Assembly (NCBI GenBank): GCA_003446015.1
Contig: DMBU01000126.1
Location: forward strand, 1-38,148
Length of the DNA stretch: 38,148 nucleotides
Direction: 5' to 3'
Origin: Bacteroidales bacterium
GTDB taxonomy: Bacteria > Bacteroidota > Bacteroidia > Bacteroidales > UBA12077
The notes under the pieces are model-generated. The model ran no database searches. It worked only from the letters and a program-made list of their open reading frames with translations, and was not told the DNA's origin. Below, piece by piece: positions 16,820 through 24,682 of the stretch. Position 1 is the stretch's first letter. Each line of letters starts with the position of its first letter. The position numbers and the translations under genes are program-made.

Positions 16820-18274
16820 ATGGCAGTAAAAATAATTGTTTTAGTCGCATATGCATTAATGATAATCATAATCGGAATAGTTGGTTTGCGTAAAACAAAA
16901 TCCTTTTCTGATTTCTTTTTAGGTGGTGGAAATGTGGGTCCATGGATGACAGCCTTTTCATACGGAACTGCATATTTCTCTGCAGTTGTTTTTATAGGTT
17001 TTGCAGGGAAAGTAGGTTGGGGATTTGGTTTTTCAGGCATTTGGATTGGAGTTTTTAATGCTTTAATTGGTGTTCTGGGTGTTTGGGCAATCATGGGATG
17101 GAGAATAAAAAAAATGTCGACCGAATATGGAGTATCTACGATAAGTGAATTTTTTGAAAAAAGATATGATAGTAGTTTCTTAAAACTGGCTTCGTCAGTT
17201 GCAATTTTTGTTTTCTTAGTTCCTTATTCCGCTGCAGTATTTATTGGCTTATCTAAGTTATTTGAAGCTTCATTTTCAGAAATTGAATATTGGCATATTG
17301 TAGTTGCAATGGGTGTTTTTACTTCCATTTATCTGGCATTGGGTGGTTATAAATCGATGACCATGATCGATACTGTTTTTGGTATGATCATGACTGCTAG
17401 TGTAATTGTACTATTATTATTTACAGTGAATAAAGGCGGAGGAATAATATCTATAACTGAAACCTTGTCTAATATCAATCCAAAATTAACTGAAGTTGTT
17501 GGCCCTCCGGGTTGGTGGCCACTATTTTCTTTAATCTTCTTAACAAGTGTTGCTCCCTTTGCAATGCCTCAATTAATTCAAAAATTTTATGCTGTTAAAG
17601 ATCGAAGATCAATACGAATTGGTATGATTGCATCTACATTCTTTGCTTTATTAATAGGCTGTATAGCATATTTTATTGGATCAACTACTCATGTGTTTTT
17701 AAATCCTGTAAATGCGCCACTGTCTTTTCCAACAGGTGATATAGGTGTTTTAGATCCGGATGCATTAATGCCGGAACTTTTAAATATGGTTGTACCTGAA
17801 TCCTTAACTATAATTATTTTAATATTAATCTTATCGGCTTCAATGTCGACTTTAGCTGCCCTGGTATTGATTTCCAGCTCGTCTTTAGTAAAAGATTTTT
17901 ATGCTGGTTTTATTAATAAAAACGTAAACGATAGGAGACTTACAGGCTTAATGAGAATAGGCAGTGTTCTTTTTGTTTTCATATCAGTTATCATTGCTCT
18001 TATAAAACCTAATTCAATTGTAGCCATATTAGGAATCTCATGGGGAGCTGTTGGATCGTTCTTTTTAGGCCCTTTTGTATGGGGATTATTTAGTAAGAAA
18101 ATGAATAAATTTGGTGCAATTTCATCATCATTCTTAGGATTAAGCGTTTGCATTGCTTTATTTATTATTTGGGGGCCAAAATCATCTCCTCAGGCAGGAA
18201 CAGTCGGAATGATTGTTTCTTTAATTGTAAATCCATTATTTAGTTATGCATTTAATTTGATCCAAAAGAAATAA
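16820..18274 (+). CDS. Sodium:solute symporter (SSS family)
   Basis: A secondary transporter that takes up an organic solute with sodium. The 484-residue protein has about 13 hydrophobic helices and the family's early signature (KSFSDFFLGGGNVGPWMTAFSYGTAYFSAV), then YGVSTISEFFEKRYDS and ALGGYKSMTMIDTVFGMIM, and the core stretch ILSASMSTLAALVLISSSSLVKDFY, where the Ser-rich segment corresponds to the sodium site of PutP/vSGLT. Substrates in this family range from proline and pantothenate to sugars. Because the unit contains porin, aminotransferase and 2-oxoacid oxidoreductase genes, an amino acid or short-chain acid is the most likely cargo, which is inference. Confidence 0.88.
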   Translation: MAVKIIVLVAYALMIIIIGIVGLRKTKSFSDFFLGGGNVGPWMTAFSYGTAYFSAVVFIGFAGKVGWGFGFSGIWIGVFNALIGVLGVWAIMGWRIKKMSTEYGVSTISEFFEKRYDSSFLKLASSVAIFVFLVPYSAAVFIGLSKLFEASFSEIEYWHIVVAMGVFTSIYLALGGYKSMTMIDTVFGMIMTASVIVLLLFTVNKGGGIISITETLSNINPKLTEVVGPPGWWPLFSLIFLTSVAPFAMPQLIQKFYAVKDRRSIRIGMIASTFFALLIGCIAYFIGSTTHVFLNPVNAPLSFPTGDIGVLDPDALMPELLNMVVPESLTIIILILILSASMSTLAALVLISSSSLVKDFYAGFINKNVNDRRLTGLMRIGSVLFVFISVIIALIKPNSIVAILGISWGAVGSFFLGPFVWGLFSKKMNKFGAISSSFLGLSVCIALFIIWGPKSSPQAGTVGMIVSLIVNPLFSYAFNLIQKK

Positions 18275-18298
18275 ATTTTAGAAGCTTAAAACAATAAC

Positions 18299-18306
18299 TA
18301 TCTTTG
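18299..18306 (+). promoter_or_regulatory. Putative -7 box of the flavodoxin gene
   Basis: TATCTTTG (TAnnTTTG) in the 63-nt gap after the symporter gene, 32 nt before the flavodoxin ATG. It suggests that flavodoxin and aminotransferase can be transcribed separately from the upstream transport genes. Confidence 0.45.
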
Positions 18307-18337
18307 TAAGTAAAGAGAAAATATAAAAATAAAGAAG

Positions 18338-18859
18338 ATGAAAAAAATAGGATTATTTTATGGTCCACTTGGTGGATCAACAGAAAGAGTAGCAAAAAAA
18401 GTTGCTGCAGCATTAGGTAACGAAAATGTGGATTTAGTTCCTGTGAAAAATGCTAAATCTGCCGATATTGAGAAATACGAAAATGTGATTTACGGTATGT
18501 CAACAATAGGTAAAGAAACCTGGGATGCCGATAAATCTGCTAACGACTGGGATTTGTTTTTACCCGAGATAGAAAAAGTTGATTATTCAAATAAAATAAT
18601 TGCAATGTTTGGTTTAGGTGATCAAATTACGTACGACCTGCATTTTGTTGATGCTTTAGGATTAGTTGCAAATACTATTCTTCCCAAAGGAGCAAAAATA
18701 ATAGGTCAGGTTGAAACTGAAGGATACGATTTTAGAGAGTCTGAGTCTGTATTTGATGGCAAGTTTATAGGTTTACCAGTAAATGAAGACTTCGAACCTG
18801 AATTAACTGATGAAAGAGTAAATGCATGGGTATCAAAAATTAAAAATCAATTTAAATAA
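18338..18859 (+). CDS. Flavodoxin
   Basis: A small FMN electron carrier that can replace ferredoxin. The 173-residue protein begins with the phosphate-binding loop LFYGPLGGSTERVAKKVA, close to the flavodoxin (G)xTGxTxxxA pattern though with PLGGSTE in place of the usual GSxTGNTE. It continues with YGMSTIGKETW, NDWDLFLPEIEKVDYSNKIIAMFGLGDQITY (the second FMN loop, long-chain type) and GLPVNEDFEPELTDERVNAWV. The length suits a long-chain flavodoxin. It sits between the symporter and the aminotransferase (30 nt before the latter), and could accept electrons from the 2-oxoacid oxidoreductase encoded downstream. Confidence 0.88.
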   Translation: MKKIGLFYGPLGGSTERVAKKVAAALGNENVDLVPVKNAKSADIEKYENVIYGMSTIGKETWDADKSANDWDLFLPEIEKVDYSNKIIAMFGLGDQITYDLHFVDALGLVANTILPKGAKIIGQVETEGYDFRESESVFDGKFIGLPVNEDFEPELTDERVNAWVSKIKNQFK

Positions 18860-18889
18860 ATCAAAAATCACCCCTAAAAAGTTTTAGAT

Positions 18890-20218
18890 ATGAGTGATTC
18901 ATTAACAAAAAAAACACCAATTGATGCTTGTGTTGTACAAAATAAGTTGCAGCAAAGCGGGCTCGAGAAAGTAGGTCTGGCTTCCATACGCGAACTTGTT
19001 CGATTGGTAAATGAAATTGAGAAGGAAACAGGTGAAAAATACATCCGAATGGAAATGGGTGTACCTGGATTACCTCCTGCGCAGGTTGGTATTGAAGGTG
19101 AAATTAGTGCGTTACGAAGTGGAGTAGCTTCAAAATATCCAATGATCGAAGGCGTTGATATCCTGAAAAAAGAAATATCACGCTTTATAAAGAGTTTCAT
19201 GAATATTGAAGTTGATGAAAAAAATTGTATTCCAACCGTAGGATCAATGCAGGGTGCATTTGCATCATTTATGGTTTCTTGTCGGCGCGATGCAAAAAAG
19301 GATACCACATTATTTATCGATCCCGGATTTCCTGTTCAAAAAATGCAACACAATGTCCTTGGATTAAAATATGACTCTTTTGATGTTTATAATTATCGTG
19401 GTGATAAGCTGAAAGCCAAGCTGGAATCTTATCTTGAAAAAGGAAACATATCAACCATATTGTATTCAAATCCAAATAATCCTTCATGGATTTGTTTTAC
19501 TGAAAAAGAGCTGGAAATAATTGGAGAATTAGCAACCAAATATGATGTTATTATTATGGAAGACCTTGCTTATTTTGCAATGGACTTTCGTAAAGATTTA
19601 TCTAAACCCGGCGTTGCTCCATATCAGGCCTCAGTGGCTAATTATACCGATAATTATATATTACTGATTTCGAGTTCAAAAGCATTTAGTTATGCAGGAC
19701 AACGAATTGGAATGATGGCCATATCTAATGGATTGTTTAACAGAAAATTCCCTGATTTAAAAAGATTTTTTAAAACAGATGGTTTTGGATATTCAATGAT
19801 TTATGGAGCGATTTACTCTCTTTCTTCAGGAACAAGTCATTCAGCACAGTATGGCCTAGCTGCAATGTTAAAAGCTGCTAACGATGGTGATTTTAATTTT
19901 GTTGAAAGTGTTAAGGAATATGGCGAAAGAGCAAAAATCATGAAGAAACTCTTTGTTGATAATGGATTTGATATTGTTTATAATATGGACGAAGATCAAC
20001 CCTTGGCAGATGGTTTCTATTTCACTTTTTCGTATCCCGGAATGAATGGGGTTGAATTACTGGAGGAATTACTTTATTATGGTATTAGTGCTATTTCTTT
20101 AGCCACTACAGGAAGTGAAAGAATTGAAGGTTTACGGGCTTGTGTTTCTCAGATACAAAGAAGCCAGTTAAAAGATCTTGAGGAAAGATTAAAATTTTTT
20201 AATGAGCATCATAGTTAA
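18890..20218 (+). CDS. PLP-dependent aminotransferase, class I/II
   Basis: Transfers an amino group between an amino acid and a 2-oxoacid with pyridoxal phosphate. The 442-residue protein has the fold-type-I landmarks: GSMQGAFASF for the phosphate cup, SNPNNPSW for the ring-contacting Asn, EDLAYFAMDF for the Asp/Tyr pair, the Schiff-base lysine in SSSKAFSYAGQRIG, and the carboxylate-binding Arg in EGLRACVS. The substrate range is not readable. Followed by a terminator and then the vor genes, it is well placed to feed 2-oxoacids to the oxidoreductase. It is slightly longer than the usual 400 residues because of an N-terminal extension of about 30 residues. Confidence 0.88.
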   Translation: MSDSLTKKTPIDACVVQNKLQQSGLEKVGLASIRELVRLVNEIEKETGEKYIRMEMGVPGLPPAQVGIEGEISALRSGVASKYPMIEGVDILKKEISRFIKSFMNIEVDEKNCIPTVGSMQGAFASFMVSCRRDAKKDTTLFIDPGFPVQKMQHNVLGLKYDSFDVYNYRGDKLKAKLESYLEKGNISTILYSNPNNPSWICFTEKELEIIGELATKYDVIIMEDLAYFAMDFRKDLSKPGVAPYQASVANYTDNYILLISSSKAFSYAGQRIGMMAISNGLFNRKFPDLKRFFKTDGFGYSMIYGAIYSLSSGTSHSAQYGLAAMLKAANDGDFNFVESVKEYGERAKIMKKLFVDNGFDIVYNMDEDQPLADGFYFTFSYPGMNGVELLEELLYYGISAISLATTGSERIEGLRACVSQIQRSQLKDLEERLKFFNEHHS

Positions 20219-20224
20219 AAAGAT

Positions 20225-20253
20225 AGCCGGTTTATATCAATACCGGCTTTTTT
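20225..20253 (+). terminator. Rho-independent terminator after the aminotransferase gene
   Basis: A seven-base-pair stem AGCCGGT/ACCGGCT with a 10-nt loop followed by six T, starting 7 nt past the stop at 20218. It separates the transport/aminotransferase unit from the vor operon. Confidence 0.85.
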
Positions 20254-20348
20254 ATGGTAAGGCTTGAATGATGGTAAAAGCTTAATAAACCTGCTGAATA
20301 ACAGGCTTGATATTGAAGTTTTTACCTGAAAATAACAGTAAAAAACCG

Positions 20349-20356
20349 TATCTTTG
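20349..20356 (+). promoter_or_regulatory. Putative -7 box of the vor operon
   Basis: TATCTTTG (TAnnTTTG) 42 nt before the first vor start codon and downstream of a terminator, so a promoter is needed here. Confidence 0.5.
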
Positions 20357-20397
20357 GATACATTTTTAAAATAACATAAAACTAAATATTAAATATA

Positions 20398-20625
20398 ATG
20401 GCAAAAGTTAAAGGGTCAATAGTAGTTGACATTGAGAAATGCAAAGGCTGTGAAGTTTGTATCCCCAATTGTCCAACAGAAGTAATTCAACTAGCCGATG
20501 ATGTAAATGGAAAAGGATACCATTATGCCTATATGGCTAATCCTGATTCTTGTACAGGTTGCGCTAATTGTGCTATTGTTTGTCCGGATGGAGTAATTAC
20601 TGTTTACAGAAAAAAAGTTGAGTAG
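20398..20625 (+). CDS. vorD: 2-oxoacid:ferredoxin oxidoreductase, delta (ferredoxin) subunit
   Basis: A 75-residue ferredoxin-type subunit with two [4Fe-4S] motifs, CKGCEVCIPNCP and CTGCANCAIVCPDG. It transfers electrons from the catalytic subunits to free ferredoxin. Size and first position in a four-gene run (delta-alpha-beta-gamma) match VorD/KorD of branched-chain 2-oxoacid or 2-oxoglutarate oxidoreductases. It starts 26 nt before the alpha-subunit gene. Confidence 0.87.
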   Translation: MAKVKGSIVVDIEKCKGCEVCIPNCPTEVIQLADDVNGKGYHYAYMANPDSCTGCANCAIVCPDGVITVYRKKVE

Positions 20626-20651
20626 TATTAAATTAAAAAAGAACTATAATA

Positions 20652-21728
20652 ATGAAAGAATTAAGATTAATGAAAGGCAACGAAGCGATAGCTGAAGCAG
20701 CTATTCGTGCAGGTGTCGACGGGTATTTTGGATATCCAATTACTCCGCAATCAGAAGTTCTTGAGTACCTTATGATGGAAAGACCAGAACTTAGAACAGG
20801 AATGGTTGTTCTTCAAGCAGAAAGCGAAGTAGCTGCTATCAATATGGTTTATGGTGGTGCTGGTGCTGGTAAAATGGTTATGACATCATCTTCAAGTCCT
20901 GGTATAAGCTTAAAACAAGAAGGTATTACATATATTGCTGGTGCAGAACTTCCTTGTTTAATTTTAAATGTGGTTAGGGGAGGACCTGGTTTAGGTACTA
21001 TACAACCAGCACAATCGGATTATTTCCAATCGGTAAAAGGTGGTGGTCATGGAGATTATAAATTAATCGTTTTAGCTCCGGCATCAGTGCAGGAAATGTA
21101 CGATTTTGTTGAGACAAGTTTTGATTTGGCTTTTAAATACAGAAATCCGGTTTTAATCCTTTCTGATGGTGCAATTGGACAAATGATGGAAAAAGTTGAA
21201 ATTGGTGATCAAAAAGTTAGATTAACCGATGAGCAGGTTAAAGAAAGATGTCCCTGGGCTACAACAGGAAAAACTACAAAACGCGAGAGAAACATTATTA
21301 CTTCATTAGATCTTGATCCTAATAAGCAAGAAAAGTTTAACCATAAACTTCAGGCAAAATATAAGGAAATTGAAAAAAATGAAGTTCGTTTTGAAGAAAT
21401 TCAAACCAAAGATGCAGAGTATTTATTTGTTGCATACGGAACAAGTGCTCGTATTTGCCAAAAATCAGTTCAATTAGCAAGAGCAAAAGGAATAAAAGTA
21501 GGCTTATTAAGACCAATAACATTATTCCCTTTCCCAGCTGAAAGGCTTTTAGAGCTTAGTAAACAAGTTAAAGGAATATTATCAGTTGAGATGAGTGCCG
21601 GACAAATGATTGAAGATATTAAATTATCTGTTCATTGTAACATTCCAGTAGAACACTTTGGAAGAATGGGTGGAATTATTCCTTCACCAGGAGAAGTTGT
21701 TAAAGCTTTGGAACAAAAATTTTTATAG
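20652..21728 (+). CDS. vorB: 2-oxoacid:ferredoxin oxidoreductase, alpha subunit (VorB-like)
   Basis: The pyrimidine-binding and domain-II subunit of a ferredoxin-dependent 2-oxoacid decarboxylase. Its 358 residues start with the conserved KGNEAIAEAAIRAG and FGYPITPQSEV, and include QAESEVAAINMVYGGAGAG, TSSSSPGISLKQEG and ETSFDLAFKYRNPVLILSDG, closest to the 3-methyl-2-oxobutanoate (VorB) and 2-oxoglutarate (KorA) branches. The separate short gamma subunit and lack of a fused N-terminal gamma domain favour VorB. I cannot exclude 2-oxoglutarate as substrate. A second domain (about 260-358) has the ACPVRRALLxPxTLFPFP-like sequence LLRPITLFPFPAERL. The stop is 11 nt from the beta start. Confidence 0.85.
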   Translation: MKELRLMKGNEAIAEAAIRAGVDGYFGYPITPQSEVLEYLMMERPELRTGMVVLQAESEVAAINMVYGGAGAGKMVMTSSSSPGISLKQEGITYIAGAELPCLILNVVRGGPGLGTIQPAQSDYFQSVKGGGHGDYKLIVLAPASVQEMYDFVETSFDLAFKYRNPVLILSDGAIGQMMEKVEIGDQKVRLTDEQVKERCPWATTGKTTKRERNIITSLDLDPNKQEKFNHKLQAKYKEIEKNEVRFEEIQTKDAEYLFVAYGTSARICQKSVQLARAKGIKVGLLRPITLFPFPAERLLELSKQVKGILSVEMSAGQMIEDIKLSVHCNIPVEHFGRMGGIIPSPGEVVKALEQKFL

Positions 21729-21732
21729 GAGG
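21727..21732 (+). promoter_or_regulatory. Strong Shine-Dalgarno sequence before vorA
   Basis: AGGAGG, 8 nt before the ATG at 21740 and overlapping the vorB stop. Strong sites of this kind are uncommon in Bacteroidota and fix the start with confidence. Confidence 0.7.
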
Positions 21733-21739
21733 ATAAAAA

Positions 21740-22519
21740 ATGGCTGAAAATAGTATAAATACAGATATAGTTAAAGAAGAAAATTTGGTTTACAAAAAAA
21801 CCAGTCTTCTTACTGATAAAGCACTTAGTTATTGTCCTGGTTGTGGTCATGGTACTGCTCACCGTTTGGTAATGGAAGTTGTTGAAGAACTTAATGCCCA
21901 GGAAGAAACTATTGGTGTTGCTCCTGTGGGTTGTTCTGTTCTTGCTTACGAATTTATGGATATTGATATGCAACAGGCTGCTCATGGTAGAGCTCCTGCT
22001 TTAGCTACCGCTATTAAGCGATTGTATCCTGAAAAATATGTATTTACCTATCAGGGTGATGGTGATTTAGCGGCCATAGGTACTGCTGAAACCATTCATG
22101 CTTGTAATCGTGGTGAAAACATTACTATTATTTTTGTTAATAATGGGATCTATGGTATGACAGGAGGACAAATGGCTCCAACTACTTTACCTGGGATGAA
22201 ATCATCTACATCGCCTTATGGACGTGATGTGAAATCAATGGGTAATCCTTTAAAAATTACCGAATTGGTTGCTCAGTTACCTGGCACTTATTATGTAACG
22301 CGTCAGGCTGTTCATACTCCTGCTGCTGTTCGTAAAGCAAAAAAGGCAATTAAGAAAGCATTCGAAAATCAAAAGCTAAATAAAGGTCTTTCTTTTATCG
22401 AAATAGTATCGAATTGTAACTCAGGTTGGAAAATGACTCCTAATCAGGCTAATCAATGGATGGTTGACAATATGTTTCCATATTATCAGCTTGGTGATAT
22501 TAAAGTTCCTGAGGAATAA
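21740..22519 (+). CDS. vorA: 2-oxoacid:ferredoxin oxidoreductase, beta (thiamine diphosphate) subunit
   Basis: Binds thiamine diphosphate and decarboxylates the 2-oxoacid. The 259-residue protein shows SYCPGCGHGTAHRL near residue 35, the Mg/TPP motif GDGDLAAIG ending at the NNGIYGMTGGQ segment, and GRAPALATAIKRLYPEKYVFTYQ ahead of it, all typical of VorA/KorB. It acts as a heterotetramer with the neighbouring subunits in the cytoplasm. Start chosen by the AGGAGG upstream. A 61-nt gap containing a hairpin separates it from the gamma-subunit gene. Confidence 0.88.
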   Translation: MAENSINTDIVKEENLVYKKTSLLTDKALSYCPGCGHGTAHRLVMEVVEELNAQEETIGVAPVGCSVLAYEFMDIDMQQAAHGRAPALATAIKRLYPEKYVFTYQGDGDLAAIGTAETIHACNRGENITIIFVNNGIYGMTGGQMAPTTLPGMKSSTSPYGRDVKSMGNPLKITELVAQLPGTYYVTRQAVHTPAAVRKAKKAIKKAFENQKLNKGLSFIEIVSNCNSGWKMTPNQANQWMVDNMFPYYQLGDIKVPEE

Positions 22520-22546
22520 GCTTGAATCGGTACGAATTAAAAACTT

Positions 22547-22564
22547 GCCTGTCGGCAGACAGGC
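22547..22564 (+). repeat. Palindromic GCCTGTC-GGCA-GACAGGC hairpin between vorA and vorC
   Basis: A perfect 7-bp stem with a 4-base loop in the intercistronic gap. It closely resembles the palindrome found inside the dispersed elements near 30857-30872 and 34959-34974. It could protect or partially terminate the vor mRNA. Confidence 0.7.
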
Positions 22565-22580
22565 CTAAAAATTAAGAAAA

Positions 22581-23135
22581 ATGACAGAAGAAATAATTAT
22601 AGCCGGATTTGGTGGACAGGGTGTTCTTTCGATGGGTAAAATTATGTGTTACTCAGGTATTGTTCAAGGACAGGAAGTAACCTGGATGCCTTCATACGGA
22701 CCAGAAATGAGAGGAGGGACTGCTAATGTTACTGTTATTATCAGTGATGAAAGAATTAGTTCTCCAATCATTAATGAATTCGATACTGCTATTATTCTTA
22801 ACCAGCAATCAATGGATAAATTTGAGGGTATGGTTAAGCCTGGTGGCACATTAATTTATGACCCTAATGGTATTGTTCGCCATCCTGAACGAAAAGATGT
22901 CAATATTTACCGTGTTGAGGCTGCTGCAGAAGCGGCAAAAATGGATTCGACAAAAACATTTAACATGATTGTTTTAGGTGGATTCTTAAAAATCAAACCT
23001 ATTTTTAAAATGGAAAATGTTATTGCTGGTTTGAAAAAATCTTTACCGGAACGATATCATCATTTAATTCCAATGAATGAAAAAGCAGTATTAAGAGGAT
23101 CAGAAATTGTAACTGAAGCTCAGATATTGAATTAA
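22581..23135 (+). CDS. vorC: 2-oxoacid:ferredoxin oxidoreductase, gamma subunit
   Basis: The 184-residue gamma subunit, which closes the CoA-binding side of the complex. It has the family start TEEIIIAGFGGQGVLSMGKIM and the WMPSYGPEMRGGTANVTVIISDERISSP stretch. The length is standard. It is the last gene of the vor unit and is followed within 22 nt by a strong terminator. With the alpha, beta and delta genes it completes a four-subunit enzyme that makes acyl-CoA, CO2 and reduced ferredoxin. Confidence 0.9.
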   Translation: MTEEIIIAGFGGQGVLSMGKIMCYSGIVQGQEVTWMPSYGPEMRGGTANVTVIISDERISSPIINEFDTAIILNQQSMDKFEGMVKPGGTLIYDPNGIVRHPERKDVNIYRVEAAAEAAKMDSTKTFNMIVLGGFLKIKPIFKMENVIAGLKKSLPERYHHLIPMNEKAVLRGSEIVTEAQILN

Positions 23136-23155
23136 AAATAAATTTTTATATGTAA

Positions 23156-23190
23156 ACATCCGTAGCCTCTCTGGTTACGGATGTTTTTTT
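23156..23190 (+). terminator. Rho-independent terminator after vorC
   Basis: A nine-base-pair perfect stem ACATCCGTA/TACGGATGT with an 11-nt loop and seven T. It ends the vor operon. Confidence 0.9.
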
Positions 23191-23423
23191 ATATAGTTAA
23201 CCTAACTTTCTTTTTATACAGATTAGCTAAGATTTATGCTTAATTTTTTCATCCCTCAAGAATATGAAGTAATCCTTATCTATCAACTATAAACAAACAA
23301 GATATTTTATCGTTGTATTAAGAAGTTAAGTGAAATATGGTAAATTTGAATAAATTATACATTGAGATTGGTAAGCAAAAGTATCTGGGATAAGTTAATT
23401 TCAATAAACAAAGAAAGAATATT

Positions 23424-24377
23424 ATGAATCCAATTTTACAGCAAATAATTATAGAAACAGTCAGAAACAAGAATAATAAGGATAGTAGGCTGACAATGAA
23501 GGAAATAGATGATTTTAGAACATCATTCAGACACATTGTCCTTGATATGTTGTTTATACTCTTCGGTGTTGTTTCTGCAACTTTTGGATTAAAAGGGTTT
23601 TTGCTTCCAAATTCTTTTATTGATGGAGGAGTTACTGGTATTTCTCTTATAGTAGCAGAACTATCAGGATTACCGCTTTCCATATTTATTGCACTCATCA
23701 ATCTGCCATTTTTAATAATGGCATTTTCAACAATAAGCTGGCAGTTTGCATTGAGAAGTATTTTTGCTATCCTCTTACTTGCTTTATCTGTTCAGTTTTT
23801 GCCTTTTCCTGTAGTTTCTGATGATAAACTTCTCGTCGCAGTCTTTGGTGGATTTTTCCTAGGATTAGGAATCGGATTAGCAATTAGAGGCGGATCTGTA
23901 ATTGATGGCACAGAAGTTTTAGCCGTTTTTATCAATAAGAAAAGCTCGTTAACTATTGGTGACGTAATTTTAGTATTTAATGTAATTATATTTTCATTTG
24001 CTGCCTATATATTTTCAATTGAGATTGCCCTATATGCAATTTTAACCTAACTGGCAGCATCAAAAACAGTCGATTTTGTAGTTTCCGGAATAGAGGAATA
24101 TGTGGGAGTAACAATCATCTCAGATAAAAATGAGGCAATAAGATTGATGATTATTGAAAAATTAGGTAGAGGTTGTACCATATATTCGGGTAAAAAAGGA
24201 TACGCACCAAGAGGTATGAAATTAGAGCAAACAGATATCGTATATACCTTATTAACCAGATTAGAATTATCAAAATTTCAAGTTGAATTAGAAAAAATTG
24301 ATAAAAAAGCATTTATTATCATGCATTCTGTTAAAGATGCCAAAGGTGGAATGATAAAAAAACGCAGATTGGGATAA
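23424..24377 (+). pseudogene. YitT-family membrane protein gene with an in-frame stop
   Basis: YitT (DUF161 plus DUF2179) proteins have about six transmembrane helices and a cytosolic ligand-binding C-terminal domain; their function is not settled. Here residues 1-208 carry the membrane part (GVVSATFGLKGFLLPNSFIDGGVTG, LGIGLAIRGGSVIDGTEVLA). The frame then hits TAA at 24048-24050, exactly where the family has a tyrosine, between ILT and LAASKTVDFV. After the stop the same frame continues unbroken for 108 codons through the complete DUF2179 domain (IEEYVGVTIISDK, RGCTIYSGKKGYAP, FIIMHSVKDAKGG) to 24377. A single base change (TAC or TAT to TAA) explains it. It may be a real recent pseudogene, a sequencing error, or low-level readthrough. 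Confidence 0.85.
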
Positions 24378-24682
24378 ATTTTATTCCAATCAATGATTTA
24401 ACTAAGAAAATATTGAAAATCAATTACTACGAATGAAAATTTCATGTTGTTAGAAAATGTTTTTAAAAAGCAGCTGCTTTATCACTGTGGTTGTCTTTCA
24501 ATAATGCTAATGGTTATGCCTTAACAATTATGTAGGAATCTCATCTTATAATAAAGTATGAAAATCTTTATGCCAACAGCAAGATAGAAATAAGTTTGAA
24601 AACACCAGCTTAACGCAGCCTCATGAGCTGAAAGGCAAATAAAGCCAAACATTAATTGAAGAACTTTTGTTAGGCAAGGTTT
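24378..24682. other. Intergenic region between the YitT gene and the accessory array
   Basis: Convergent gap. It contains a 14-bp palindrome at 24467-24480 (AAAGCAGCTGCTTT), of possible terminator value, and the array element described at 24502-24677. No small gene is supported. Confidence 0.6.
24502..24677 (-). repeat. Integron attC-like element D, 3' of the first serine hydrolase
   Basis: Read on the minus strand, GCCTAAC begins 7 nt after the hydrolase stop codon, GTTAAGC follows 61 nt later (both fit the attC simple-site forms RYYYAAC and GTTRRRY), and TTGTTAAGGC occurs near the far end. The internal TTTTCAAACTTATT stretch is shared with element C. The inner arms pair poorly, so this is a candidate only. 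Confidence 0.45.

Noticed and set aside
24102..24377. A separate 91-residue gene starting with GTG after the YitT fragment
   Set aside because: It is the in-frame continuation of the YitT gene past one stop codon and encodes the expected C-terminal domain; no promoter or ribosome site supports an independent start.
24608..24675. A textbook 59-base attC site (R'' and R' exact)
   Set aside because: The end boxes fit, but the L-box regions next to them do not pair, so it is reported only as attC-like within element D.
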